Of a DNA stretch of 35,578 nt, positions 1 through 7,260 are shown in pieces. The notes under the pieces are model-generated. The model made no database searches. It saw only the letters and a program-made list of their open reading frames with translations, and had not been told where the DNA came from. The stretch is taken from NCBI GenBank assembly GCA_023487765.1, contig JAMDBW010000025.1, forward strand, positions 1 through 35,578, in the 5' to 3' direction. The translations under genes were made by a program, and so were the position numbers. Source of the stretch: Thermoplasmatota archaeon. Lineage in GTDB: Archaea > Thermoplasmatota > Thermoplasmata > Thermoplasmatales > Thermoplasmataceae. The first letter of the stretch is position 1. Every line of letters begins with the position of its first letter.

Positions 1-1
1 C

Positions 2-721
2 CTTATAGCCGGAAACTGCCTTGCAAACCTGAACGAGGAGAATTCATTCTTTGTGCATGGAAACGTAGGAGATGATGCGGGAGATACGATGCATTCAGGA
101 AAAATTTCAGTGTCGGGTGACGCGAGAGACGTACTCGGGCAGGCACTCCAGGGAGGAAGAATTTTTGTGCGTGGAAACGCCGGAAACAGGGTGTCTGTAC
201 AGATGAGGGAGTATGGAAAAGACCGTCCATACATGGTTATCGGCGGGACCGTGGACGATTACCTTGGAGAATACATGGCTGGCGGAAGAACAGTGATTCT
301 CAATACCATGAAATCAGAGGTTGGAAATTACATCGGCAGCGGGATGATCGGAGGGAAGATATTCATACGGGGCAGAATCGAACCGGGAAAGATAGGACTG
401 CAGCCTCCAGCAAGAGAACTGCAATCATTTCTCAAGGCGCTTTCCCTGAAGAATCTCATAGGGTCTGATGATTTTCAGAAACTTGCCGGAAGGAGCTATG
501 CGGAAGCAATGAACATTCTCACTGGAAAAGCGAGAGAATTCGGGAGGAAACTGTACGAGGAAAAGGTAGGTATCCCTGACTTTGAGTACAGGGAACTCAA
601 TGACCTGGAATACGGGGAACTGCTTCCTGTCATTGAAGAATTCTCAAGTGACTTCTCCGGAGAGTACACAGAACTTCTGGGTGATAAGTTCACTGTTGTT
701 TTTCCCGGGAACACAAAATGA
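2..721 (+). CDS. Glutamate synthase GXGXG-domain protein (GltB domain 3), 5' partial
   Basis: The frame is open from base 2, so the gene starts upstream of the window; ORF 53..721 is an internal start. The protein is a run of right-handed beta-helix repeats (GNVGDDAGDTMHSG, GNAGNRVSVQM, GGTVDDYLGEYMAGG, GSGMIGGKIFIRG), the hallmark of the C-terminal GXGXG domain of glutamate synthase large subunits, also found in FwdC. Many archaea encode this domain as a separate protein that works with stand-alone glutaminase-like and FMN/Fe-S synthase subunits to make glutamate from 2-oxoglutarate and glutamine. About 120 residues of helical, acidic tail (ending FTVVFPGNTK) follow the repeats. The partner subunits would lie to the left of the window. 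FwdC is less likely because the C-terminal tail suits the glutamate-synthase branch better; this choice is inference. Confidence 0.85.
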   Translation, partial: LIAGNCLANLNEENSFFVHGNVGDDAGDTMHSGKISVSGDARDVLGQALQGGRIFVRGNAGNRVSVQMREYGKDRPYMVIGGTVDDYLGEYMAGGRTVILNTMKSEVGNYIGSGMIGGKIFIRGRIEPGKIGLQPPARELQSFLKALSLKNLIGSDDFQKLAGRSYAEAMNILTGKAREFGRKLYEEKVGIPDFEYRELNDLEYGELLPVIEEFSSDFSGEYTELLGDKFTVVFPGNTK

Positions 722-839
722 GCGATCCGGTTTGTTGCACCTGAAGCGATTTGTTTTGCTGTCCCGTTGCGCCACTCATGCCGTTCTGTCCGAGTAAATC
801 CATTACGTAAGTTCCCGATGGATCATTTTCCATTTGATC

Positions 840-1301
840 TCAGTTTTCCGGAACTTTCTTAGGTTTCAAGGGCACAGTTTTTTTGCCGAAAGGGACAGTG
901 TTCATGATATGCATCACTGCAGAAATGGTGATCAGGATGAAGCCGAGAAATTCAATTGACGCCAGATCATAATAATATCTCGCAACTGAGCTGGAGAATA
1001 CCGTGATGATGCCAAGATTCAACAGGGTAAATTCCAGCGCCTGTATCTTTCCTGATGGAGTTTTTCCGGACATCGCGGGAATGAAGATGTAGGATACACC
1101 GAAAATCAGCATTACCACGAAACCGTACAGTTCAAGCATGAAGACGTCATCGGGCGATATGTTTACGATGCCTGAGAAAATCAGGCCAAGCACCAGTGTT
1201 CCGGTTATAAGGTAAAAGAACGCAGTAATTACATACGCGAAAACGTAGCTGTATTTCCCCGGACCCATGCTGGCGTACTTACGGGCATAACTGTTTTCCA
1301 T
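840..1301 (-). CDS. Four-TM membrane protein, heme-copper-oxidase/NnrS-like core without histidines
   Basis: A 153-residue hydrophobic protein with four predicted helices (about residues 17-45, 53-75, 88-108 and 113-133) and a basic tail. The stretch ELYGFVVMLIFGVSYIFIP followed by a short loop resembles the segment seen in cytochrome-oxidase-subunit-I-like and NnrS-like small proteins, where the pattern is roughly HxHxxxFGFVxxMIxGVxYHxLP. The histidines that would bind heme or metal are replaced here (E and I at the matching places). It is probably an integral membrane protein of unknown role. The ATG at 1301 follows a likely TATA element (TTAATATTTA on the minus strand near 1340-1350), giving a short leader. 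The family link is from memory of the sequence pattern and is uncertain. Confidence 0.7.
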   Translation of the reverse strand: MENSYARKYASMGPGKYSYVFAYVITAFFYLITGTLVLGLIFSGIVNISPDDVFMLELYGFVVMLIFGVSYIFIPAMSGKTPSGKIQALEFTLLNLGIITVFSSSVARYYYDLASIEFLGFILITISAVMHIMNTVPFGKKTVPLKPKKVPEN

Positions 1302-1418
1302 TGAACATCAGTTCCCAGCGGTTCATAAGGAGTTACCCTAAATATTAAGCTACCGCGAAGTTGAATGCCGGAAAACACCTTAATTATACACGGCCTTCAG
1401 CCTGCTTCTGTCGGGTTT

Positions 1419-1673
1419 CTACTGAGGATCCTGCTTTTCACGAATCTCAAGCAGTTTTTTTCTGCTGGAGAAGCCGGACACTATTCTGACTGAGGTCTGT
1501 TCAATATGGTAATATTTTGACACCTGCTTTATTATGTCAATGTTAGCCTGCCCCCGCTCCATTTTGGCTACAGTGTAAACAATCATCTCGTCTCCGTGAA
1601 GCTCGGGAGGTTTTCCACCGACCTTTACTTTAATTCTGATGTGCAAGCGAAACCATGAAAAGACTGAGTGCAA
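1419..1673 (-). CDS. DUF167 (YggU-type) family protein
   Basis: A small protein of the DUF167 family, whose biochemical role is unknown. The signature is clear: IRIKVKVGG at the N-terminus, then LHGDEMIVYTVA, then a stretch matching the usual DGKAN motif (ERGQANIDIIKQVSKYY), then VRIVSGFSSRKKLLEI, which matches the conserved VxIVSGxxSRxKxxxI ending. The track start at 1673 is a TTG; a second in-frame TTG at 1646 (start of LHIRIKVKV) would give 75 residues and fits the usual family length better, so the first nine residues are doubtful. It is a single gene reading away from the structured region at 1804-2242. Confidence 0.75.
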   Translation of the reverse strand: MHSVFSWFRLHIRIKVKVGGKPPELHGDEMIVYTVAKMERGQANIDIIKQVSKYYHIEQTSVRIVSGFSSRKKLLEIREKQDPQ

Positions 1674-1803
1674 AGACTTTTGGTTTTCGAAAACAGACTG
1701 CTGATGGCTGTGATCGAGAGGTTTTCTTATCAGTTACCGCGAAATTAGTCGGGGATCTTCAATGAAAAAAATATTCAACCGGAGTCGTGAATTCTCGAAA
1801 CGC

Positions 1804-2242
1804 AATTATATGATTTCTGGATAATGTGTGAAGCTGGAAGACTGACGTAGTCAATCACCCCTGACGGAAGGGGCTTGAACCGCGAGGTTTGAGAGTAATT
1901 GGTTGATTAGGGGGCTTTGAAAACATGAAAAACATGAAAGAAAAGCAGAAGTTAGATCGGAGAGATACATACGCACCCATGGATGCTCCACAAGTCCGTG
2001 GCTCTGTGATCCTGTCTTTGAACAGAGACCAGAGTCTCAGTGAGCAGGATTTAAAAACCCTTTCTAACAACCCCGATGTGGACCTACGGTCAGGCATGAC
2101 CGGACGGGATCTGAGGGTCCCCGTCTTAAACTTGCGTAACGAACCGTTAATGGAGGAAGAGTGGTAAGATACAGGAAGGGGTTGCAATTTCGGTCCCGTT
2201 TCATCCCTACCCTCACGGATGGGGCCTCCTCGGGGGAATCGG
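1804..2242 (+). ncRNA. Candidate structured RNA or long leader upstream of the MFS gene
   Basis: No convincing protein is encoded here, but the plus strand carries a series of exact stem-loops: CCCCT/AGGGG (1858-1873), CCAC/GTGG (1988-2001), ATCCTG/CAGGAT (2009-2050) enclosing GAGAC/GTCTC (2025-2038), CGGTCA-GGCA-TGACCG (2087-2102), directly abutted by GACGGG/CCCGTC (2103-2125), TAACG/CGTTA (2137-2149) and CATCC/GGATG (2202-2221). A TATA-like ATTATATG at 1804-1811 would start a transcript near 1832, about 410 nt before the transporter start. It could be a stand-alone RNA, a regulatory leader of the transporter, or the RNA part of a decayed TnpB-type element. I do not match it to a known riboswitch, SRP RNA or RNase P RNA. 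Confidence 0.4.
1845..1885 (+). mobile_element. Solo IS200/IS605-like right-end hairpin (relic)
   Basis: The stretch around TCAATCACCCCTGACGGAAG continuing into GGGCTTGAACC has the form of the right end found after tnpB in many IS200/IS605/IS607-type elements: a short C-rich/G-rich hairpin (CCCCT, six-base loop, AGGGG) followed by CTTGAAC. No tnpB zinc finger or RuvC-like motif is recognisable on either side, so at most this is the end of a lost element. The call rests on remembered resemblance and on the hairpin, and could be coincidental. Confidence 0.3.
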
Positions 2243-3610
2243 ATGACCTTGAGTACAGTAAGTAAAGGAGTGGAGCGTACTGTGAAAGCACCAGTCATGG
2301 ATGGTCATGCGTGGTTTATCAGTTATCTACTTTCAAATGTCTCGAACGGGCTCACTTCGCCCCTCATACCCTTATTCGTGGTGATCTATCTCCACTCAAG
2401 CGTCGCATATGTCGGGCTGACCGTTTCTATTGCTTCGGCTGCCTCGGTTCCTGCACTAATCCTGTGGGGAAATCTCTCCGACGTCCTGGAAAAAAGGAAA
2501 ATATTTCTCCTTATCGGATTCCTCGGGTCTTTCGTTTCGCTTCTGCTGATCCTCGTTGTCAACTCCATAGGAATGTACATTCTTACACTTGTCATATTTC
2601 AAATTCTTGCCATGGCCAGCACTCCTGTAGCAACCCTCCTGATTATTGAAAGCACCGTTGAGAAAAGATGGCCAAACGTAATGGCGAGTTTCAACACAGT
2701 GGCATATATCGGCCTCGTGGCTGGACTCGGAGCCGGAACTCTTATACTGAATTTATACGGAAGCAAAGGCAGAAGCTTCCTGCCCGAACTCTACCTGATT
2801 TCCGCATTCGTATACCTTTTCGCTGGAATCAGCGCATGGATACTTCTTCCAGAACCAAAGAAAAAGCTGTCCAGGGGCAGTGTAGAACTGGATCAGATAT
2901 ACGCCATCAGAACGGTTGAGCGGATACGGTACTTTCCAAGCCACGTAATTCACACCATTTCGCTCCGGAAAGGCAAGACGCATAAGTTTGCCAGAAGAAC
3001 AAAGATTTACATTTTTTACACAAGCTTTCTAATGTTCGGTTTCCAGCTGTACTTCATACCTTTTCCGGTATTTCTCCTTGAAAAATTGAATGGCACGGAG
3101 ACTCAGATATTTGTCATGTTTCTGCTAAATAACGTAGCATCTGCAATTGCTTTCAGAATGAGCGGGAAAGCTATTAATTCACTGGGTCTGACCGGATCAC
3201 TGTCAATGGCCCTGTTTTCCAGAGTGGGGATCCTGGCTTTCAGTTCCATTCTGACATTCGCTTTCATCGGCTTCAATTATGCTATTTGGATTGCAGTTTC
3301 CTGTTATGCGCTCATGGGCTTCTTCTGGAGCTTTATAAGCATAAGCTGGGTCACATCCATTTCAAAACTTGCACTTCCGGAGAACAGGGGAAAAGCCATC
3401 GGATATTACAATTCATTCCTTGGGGTGGGACAGATAGGCAGCGGAGTGATATCCGGAATTATTGCGTTTACGCTGGGTTACACGTATGTATTTGCTGTCG
3501 CAACGGTCGCTGTCTTTGCCGGAAGTTTCATGCTTGTGAGGTTCCATAAGAAAATGAGTGAGTACATTGCACCGGAGACAAAGGCTCCCGGCGTTCCCAT
3601 AAGTCAGTAG
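2243..3610 (+). CDS. Major facilitator superfamily transporter
   Basis: About 455 residues with twelve predicted membrane helices in two six-helix halves, separated by a basic cytoplasmic loop (about residues 205-245, rich in Arg/Lys/His). The loop between helices 2 and 3 has a motif-A-like GNLSDVLEKRK, and the matching second-half loop has LPENRGKAIGYYNSFLGVG, typical of MFS drug or metabolite carriers. The substrate cannot be read from the sequence. The ORF track begins at 2219, but ATG 2243 has a GGGGG element seven bases upstream and is preferred; ATG 2297 (MDGHAWF), right before helix 1, is also possible. The gene follows the structured region at 1804-2242 and its last seven bases overlap tail-to-tail with sepF. 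Confidence 0.85.
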   Translation: MTLSTVSKGVERTVKAPVMDGHAWFISYLLSNVSNGLTSPLIPLFVVIYLHSSVAYVGLTVSIASAASVPALILWGNLSDVLEKRKIFLLIGFLGSFVSLLLILVVNSIGMYILTLVIFQILAMASTPVATLLIIESTVEKRWPNVMASFNTVAYIGLVAGLGAGTLILNLYGSKGRSFLPELYLISAFVYLFAGISAWILLPEPKKKLSRGSVELDQIYAIRTVERIRYFPSHVIHTISLRKGKTHKFARRTKIYIFYTSFLMFGFQLYFIPFPVFLLEKLNGTETQIFVMFLLNNVASAIAFRMSGKAINSLGLTGSLSMALFSRVGILAFSSILTFAFIGFNYAIWIAVSCYALMGFFWSFISISWVTSISKLALPENRGKAIGYYNSFLGVGQIGSGVISGIIAFTLGYTYVFAVATVAVFAGSFMLVRFHKKMSEYIAPETKAPGVPISQ

Positions 3611-3969
3611 CTCTTGATCCTGTTTCGATCGATTACAGTCCCGGGCGGGCTCACTATGAGATAGCTTTTACTTATCCCGGCCACGTCCCCGTTTATATCC
3701 TTCACAACGCGCTTTATCTCCTCGGTTATCCTGCGCATCATGTATTCCTCGGATGATATGGAACTGCAGTCAAGGACCAGAATGTCGCCGTCATAAATGT
3801 ATGAACTTATCTTCCTGATGTCTTCAAGCCTGCCGATTTCGGCAACCCGGATCGTAGATCCGGTTTCCTCTTTCTCCTCCTGGAACTTATAATCGTTAAG
3901 ATCTATGAATTTCCTCGATCCGGAGCGATCTTCATCCTCCTTCTGTGACTTACGCTTGAGGATAGCCAT
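3604..3969 (-). CDS. sepF: SepF-like cell-division protein
   Basis: A 121-residue protein with a charged linker (about 1-35) followed by the SepF fold: IRVAEIGRLEDIRKISSYIYDGDILVLDCS, then ITEEIKRVVKDINGDVAGISKSYLIVSPPGTVIDR. This matches archaeal SepF, the membrane-associated protein that tethers FtsZ to the membrane at the division site. The N-terminus MAILKRKSQKEDED is basic and short rather than a clear amphipathic membrane-targeting helix. The gene reads against the MFS transporter and overlaps its stop region by seven bases. A GT2 glycosyltransferase lies upstream on the same strand. Confidence 0.88.
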   Translation of the reverse strand: MAILKRKSQKEDEDRSGSRKFIDLNDYKFQEEKEETGSTIRVAEIGRLEDIRKISSYIYDGDILVLDCSSISSEEYMMRRITEEIKRVVKDINGDVAGISKSYLIVSPPGTVIDRNRIKSY

Positions 3970-4007
3970 ATGTGTAAGTAATTAACTAAGGCGTTCTAAT
4001 AACTTTG

Positions 4008-4682
4008 CTAATCAGAAGAACTGCTTACTCTTTTTATAAAGACATAAAAGAGATTCGAGAAGCCGTCCCTCCATGTCTTCAGTTTTGGTTTCGTTATCCT
4101 GACACCGTATCTTATGGGGACTTCGATCAGTGTGCCAAGCCTCATGGCTTCGATCTTTATGTCCTGCGAAAATGACATTCCGTCACTGAGGTTCTTCATC
4201 TTCCTGTACAGGTACGGCCTGAAAATCCACATTCCGCTTTGTGAATCCTTGAGACTGGTCTTGAAGAGAAGCCCTATGGTTTTCGTCAGGACGCCATTCC
4301 CGACGTAATGAAGGGTCGTATATGATTTTTCAGTCCTGAGTGTGATCCGGTCACAGGAAATGAAGTCCACACCATCCATCAGAAGGACGTCGATCAGGGG
4401 TCTTATTATGTCAGTTGGATAAGTGCCGTCTCCATCAAGACACACTACTATCTCCCCGGTGATCTCCTTCAGTCCGGCCTTGTAGGCTACCCCGTAACCT
4501 CTCCGGGGTTCCTCGATAACCCTGGCACCCTTTGAAGCAGCTATTTCCCGTGTCCTGTCTGTTGAGTTTGTGTCCACGATAATAACCTCTACGTTACCCA
4601 GTTGATTCAGTCCGTCTATGACTGATCCGATGGTCTTTTCTTCATTTATTGTCGGAATCACTGCGCTGATCTTCAAATTCAA
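4008..4682 (-). CDS. Family 2 glycosyltransferase (polyprenyl-phosphate sugar transferase-like)
   Basis: A GT-A-fold transferase of 224 residues. It opens with ISAVIPTINEEKTIGSVID, the nucleotide-sugar-binding start of GT2 enzymes, continues with VIIVDTNSTDRT and has the metal-binding DxD in VVCLDGDGTYP (about residues 81-87). The acceptor region QSGMWIFRPYLY and the absence of any membrane helix fit the single-domain DPM1/DPG synthase type, which moves a sugar from a nucleotide to a polyprenyl phosphate for lipid-linked oligosaccharide or surface glycan synthesis. It lies 38 bases upstream of sepF on the same strand, so co-transcription is plausible. Donor and acceptor are not determined by the sequence. 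Confidence 0.85.
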   Translation of the reverse strand: MNLKISAVIPTINEEKTIGSVIDGLNQLGNVEVIIVDTNSTDRTREIAASKGARVIEEPRRGYGVAYKAGLKEITGEIVVCLDGDGTYPTDIIRPLIDVLLMDGVDFISCDRITLRTEKSYTTLHYVGNGVLTKTIGLLFKTSLKDSQSGMWIFRPYLYRKMKNLSDGMSFSQDIKIEAMRLGTLIEVPIRYGVRITKPKLKTWRDGFSNLFYVFIKRVSSSSD

Positions 4683-4822
4683 CCCGTCCCATGAGATTCC
4701 TGGAATCCATGTGTGCTGCTTCTTGAGTGTTCAGAGTTATATTTAGTTATTTTGTTGTGCTGTGTCGTACCCGCAGCGTCGGGCCATGGATGCCCGCCGC
4801 ATTATCCGGGAACTCCTCGTTA

Positions 4823-6493
4823 TCAATTTCCGCTTATTCGTCGGGAGTTGAACATCCACTCCAGTGGTCTGGCGGAATTGAGCAGTTCCACGGGAATCTC
4901 CCCATGCGAGACATTTCTGATGTAATATATCTCCGCCATAATTGCCGTTCTTTCCCTGTCCTCCTCCGGGGAGTGTACATGGAGGTCGAAGAGAAGTGCC
5001 GAAGAAAACAGGTGCCCGAATTCGTCAAGAAGGTTTTTCAGGTAGTACTGTGCGTCATTTCCCATGGCAGCCAGTTCCTTCAAGCGTTTTTCTATATCGC
5101 CCGCCCTTGAAAGGAGCGTCTTTGAAACCCCGATTTCTTTCGAAAAGCCATTTACAAGTTTTCTGATGGTCTCCAGAAGTTTTCGATCGCTGTTCTTCTT
5201 GACTATCGTCTCATACATTTCCAGTGCCTGGATATTGCTGGTCCCTTCCCATATTGGAGTGACTATTGCGTCCCTGTGGAATTTAGCTATGGGAAACTCC
5301 TCCAGAAATCCTATTCCTCCGAAAATCTCCATGGAATATCTGGTAATCCTGTCACTGAGACTGGCAGTTATGTTCTTGGAAATGTGCGTGAGGATTCTGG
5401 CATAATGATATTCCTCTGAATACGGAAAATGATCGTTTGCAGATCGGCTGAAAGCTTCAGCAGCTTTTACCGAAAGGATTGTGGATCCTTCAAGATCAGC
5501 TTCCATTTCCAGGAAATCCCTTCTCAGAAGTGGGTGTTCTATTATATTACTGCCGAAACTATTCCTGGAACTGGCATAAAGAAATGCCTCCCACAGTGCC
5601 TTCCTTGATATCCCGAGTGCGGCAAACGCATTGTCTAGCCTGGAGATCATAAGTATGTCCATTGCACCATAGATTCCCTCCGCAGGTTTTCCCAGCAGGA
5701 AACCCACTGAATTCTCCATCTCGACTTCGCCAGTTGGAACGGCGATCGTGCCAATCTTGTTCTTGAGCCTCCTGATTCTGTAGTTATGAACCCCGTCGTC
5801 CAGACACGCCGGGACAAAGAATATCGATATGCCTTTTGCGCCGGATTTCACCGGAACAGGCTTCGCAGTCACTATTGCCCCGTCCGCAAGACCGGCATTG
5901 CTGGCGAAATACTTGTCAGGGCCGTTGATATGCCACTCCCCGTCTACCAGTTCGGCTTTCGTTGTGTTGCTCCCCAGATCGCTGCCGCCCTGTAGTTCCG
6001 TGTAAAACGTTGCTCCCATCCATGGTTTCTCCCTGGAGAGGTATCTGGGAAGATATTTTTCCCTGACAGCACCATCACCGAATTTATTCAGGGCGTAGGC
6101 AGTCTGCATGGTAAGCGTTACAGTACAGAAAATGCCGGAATCTGATATGATGTAGCCGCTGATGAAATGGTAAAGCCAGCTTTCCTCACCGGTTATGACT
6201 TTCCTGACTATGCCGTAGCTGAAAAGTTCATCAAGTATCCTCCTGTGTTCCGGTGAAATCCTTACATGGTCGATCCTTTCGCCTAAAGAGTTCCAGTACT
6301 CGAGATAAGGTTTTCCATAATGGTCAATGAAATCGAGCGCTTCCAGGAATTCCGTTGACACATATTTACCAAGTCTGCCCAGTTCGCTGTTGTACTTGAG
6401 GCCGGAATACCTCAATATCTGCTGAAGTGGAAAATCCTCTGTGTAATAGTCTGCACCGTAGCTCAGGAACATAGAATTGGATTTCTCGTTCAT
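4823..6493 (-). CDS. AidB-like acyl-CoA dehydrogenase
   Basis: A 556-residue FAD-dependent acyl-CoA dehydrogenase of the long AidB/DszC-like type (the standard family is about 380). The FAD/substrate segment reads GATFYTELQGGSDLGSNTT, followed by the beta-domain motif WHINGPDKYFASNAGLADGA. The C-terminal four-helix domain has RYSMEIFGGIGFLEEFPI and TPIWEGTSNIQALE, in which the Glu corresponds to the catalytic base position used by isovaleryl-CoA-type and AidB enzymes. About 100 extra residues follow the dehydrogenase core. It likely oxidises an acyl-CoA, passing electrons to ETF; AidB proteins have also been tied to alkylation damage, so the substrate is open. A TATA-like AATATTTAAG sits about 25 bases upstream of the ATG, suggesting a leaderless message. 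Confidence 0.88.
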   Translation of the reverse strand: MNEKSNSMFLSYGADYYTEDFPLQQILRYSGLKYNSELGRLGKYVSTEFLEALDFIDHYGKPYLEYWNSLGERIDHVRISPEHRRILDELFSYGIVRKVITGEESWLYHFISGYIISDSGIFCTVTLTMQTAYALNKFGDGAVREKYLPRYLSREKPWMGATFYTELQGGSDLGSNTTKAELVDGEWHINGPDKYFASNAGLADGAIVTAKPVPVKSGAKGISIFFVPACLDDGVHNYRIRRLKNKIGTIAVPTGEVEMENSVGFLLGKPAEGIYGAMDILMISRLDNAFAALGISRKALWEAFLYASSRNSFGSNIIEHPLLRRDFLEMEADLEGSTILSVKAAEAFSRSANDHFPYSEEYHYARILTHISKNITASLSDRITRYSMEIFGGIGFLEEFPIAKFHRDAIVTPIWEGTSNIQALEMYETIVKKNSDRKLLETIRKLVNGFSKEIGVSKTLLSRAGDIEKRLKELAAMGNDAQYYLKNLLDEFGHLFSSALLFDLHVHSPEEDRERTAIMAEIYYIRNVSHGEIPVELLNSARPLEWMFNSRRISGN

Positions 6494-6613
6494 AATATCA
6501 TACGCTTTCGTTCAGCTTAAATATTCCTGCATGCTCTGCCGGGCGGCTGACTGCCGGCATGCCGGCCCCGGATATTACCCATTTTTACAGAACCGGGCGG
6601 ATGTAAGGTTTCC

Positions 6614-7174
6614 TTACTGCGAAGTATCTTTCATGGCCTCTATCCATGAATCAGTGTCCATGACTTTACTGAATCTTGATTCCTGCGTTACCAGAATTGC
6701 CTTGTGCAAATCCCCGGCAGAGACAGATCCTGCGGAGTTTGTGATATCCAGTGTTCCAGTGGCGTCAGAAAGGAATTCCACGTCATATCCACGGTGAAGC
6801 GCCTGTCTTGCCGTGGTATCGCAGCACATCTGTGTCATGTAACCGGTTATTGCCACCGTGTCAATGTTATTTTGCCTGAGCCAGTCCTCGAGACCGGTTC
6901 CGGTGAAGCTGCCCGGAAGGTGCTTTTCTATGAGTATATCATACTTGCGTTTCCTGATCTCATCGTGGAGTTCCCATCCCGCTGTCCCTTTCCTGAACGT
7001 GTTTCCGGAGGATGAATGCTGGATCACTGCAACAGGTATCCCTGATTTTGAAGACTCGTCCATGCACCTCAGAATATTCGCAAGACTTCCATTCGGGAAA
7101 GTGACCGGAAGCTTTCCGGTGAAATATTCGTTTTGCACATCAATAACAAGCAGCGCCATCCGCGGCATGATCAT
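6614..7174 (-). CDS. Isochorismatase-family cysteine hydrolase
   Basis: A 186-residue member of the isochorismatase-like (nicotinamidase-type) hydrolases. The catalytic triad is visible: Asp in [12 protein letters not shown], Lys in [19 protein letters not shown] and Cys in [19 protein letters not shown], with the family cis-peptide segment just before the Cys. The oxyanion and substrate residues do not identify nicotinamidase specifically (no typical metal-binding DxHxxxH), so it is an amidase or ester hydrolase of unknown substrate. Met6 (MALLVIDVQ) is an alternative start. It stands alone between the acyl-CoA dehydrogenase and rad50, on the same strand. Confidence 0.88.
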   Translation of the reverse strand: MIMPRMALLVIDVQNEYFTGKLPVTFPNGSLANILRCMDESSKSGIPVAVIQHSSSGNTFRKGTAGWELHDEIRKRKYDILIEKHLPGSFTGTGLEDWLRQNNIDTVAITGYMTQMCCDTTARQALHRGYDVEFLSDATGTLDITNSAGSVSAGDLHKAILVTQESRFSKVMDTDSWIEAMKDTSQ

Positions 7175-7260
7175 CGAACACCCGGTCTGATGTAAAGCTC
7201 ATGGAGCAGGAAGGATAGCCCGATCACCATTCCCGGAACCTCCGGACAGGTACCGGCCGA

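Noticed and set aside
1812-1830. TCTGGATAATG resembles part of the TPP riboswitch consensus (CTGATCTGGATAATGC) upstream of an MFS gene.
   Set aside because: The other required elements (GGGGTGC, CTGAGA, ACCC and the closing GCGTAGGGA) are absent in the correct order, so the match is only local.
1925-2167. 80-residue plus-strand ORF as a TnpB tail or small protein.
   Set aside because: It has no zinc-finger cysteines or RuvC motif, its sequence is dominated by perfect hairpins, and an opposite-strand ORF is open over the same bases; RNA structure explains it better.
1855-2298. 147-residue minus-strand ORF opposite the structured region.
   Set aside because: Composition is rich in Ser, Arg, Pro and Phe as expected for an antisense frame, with no domain recognised.
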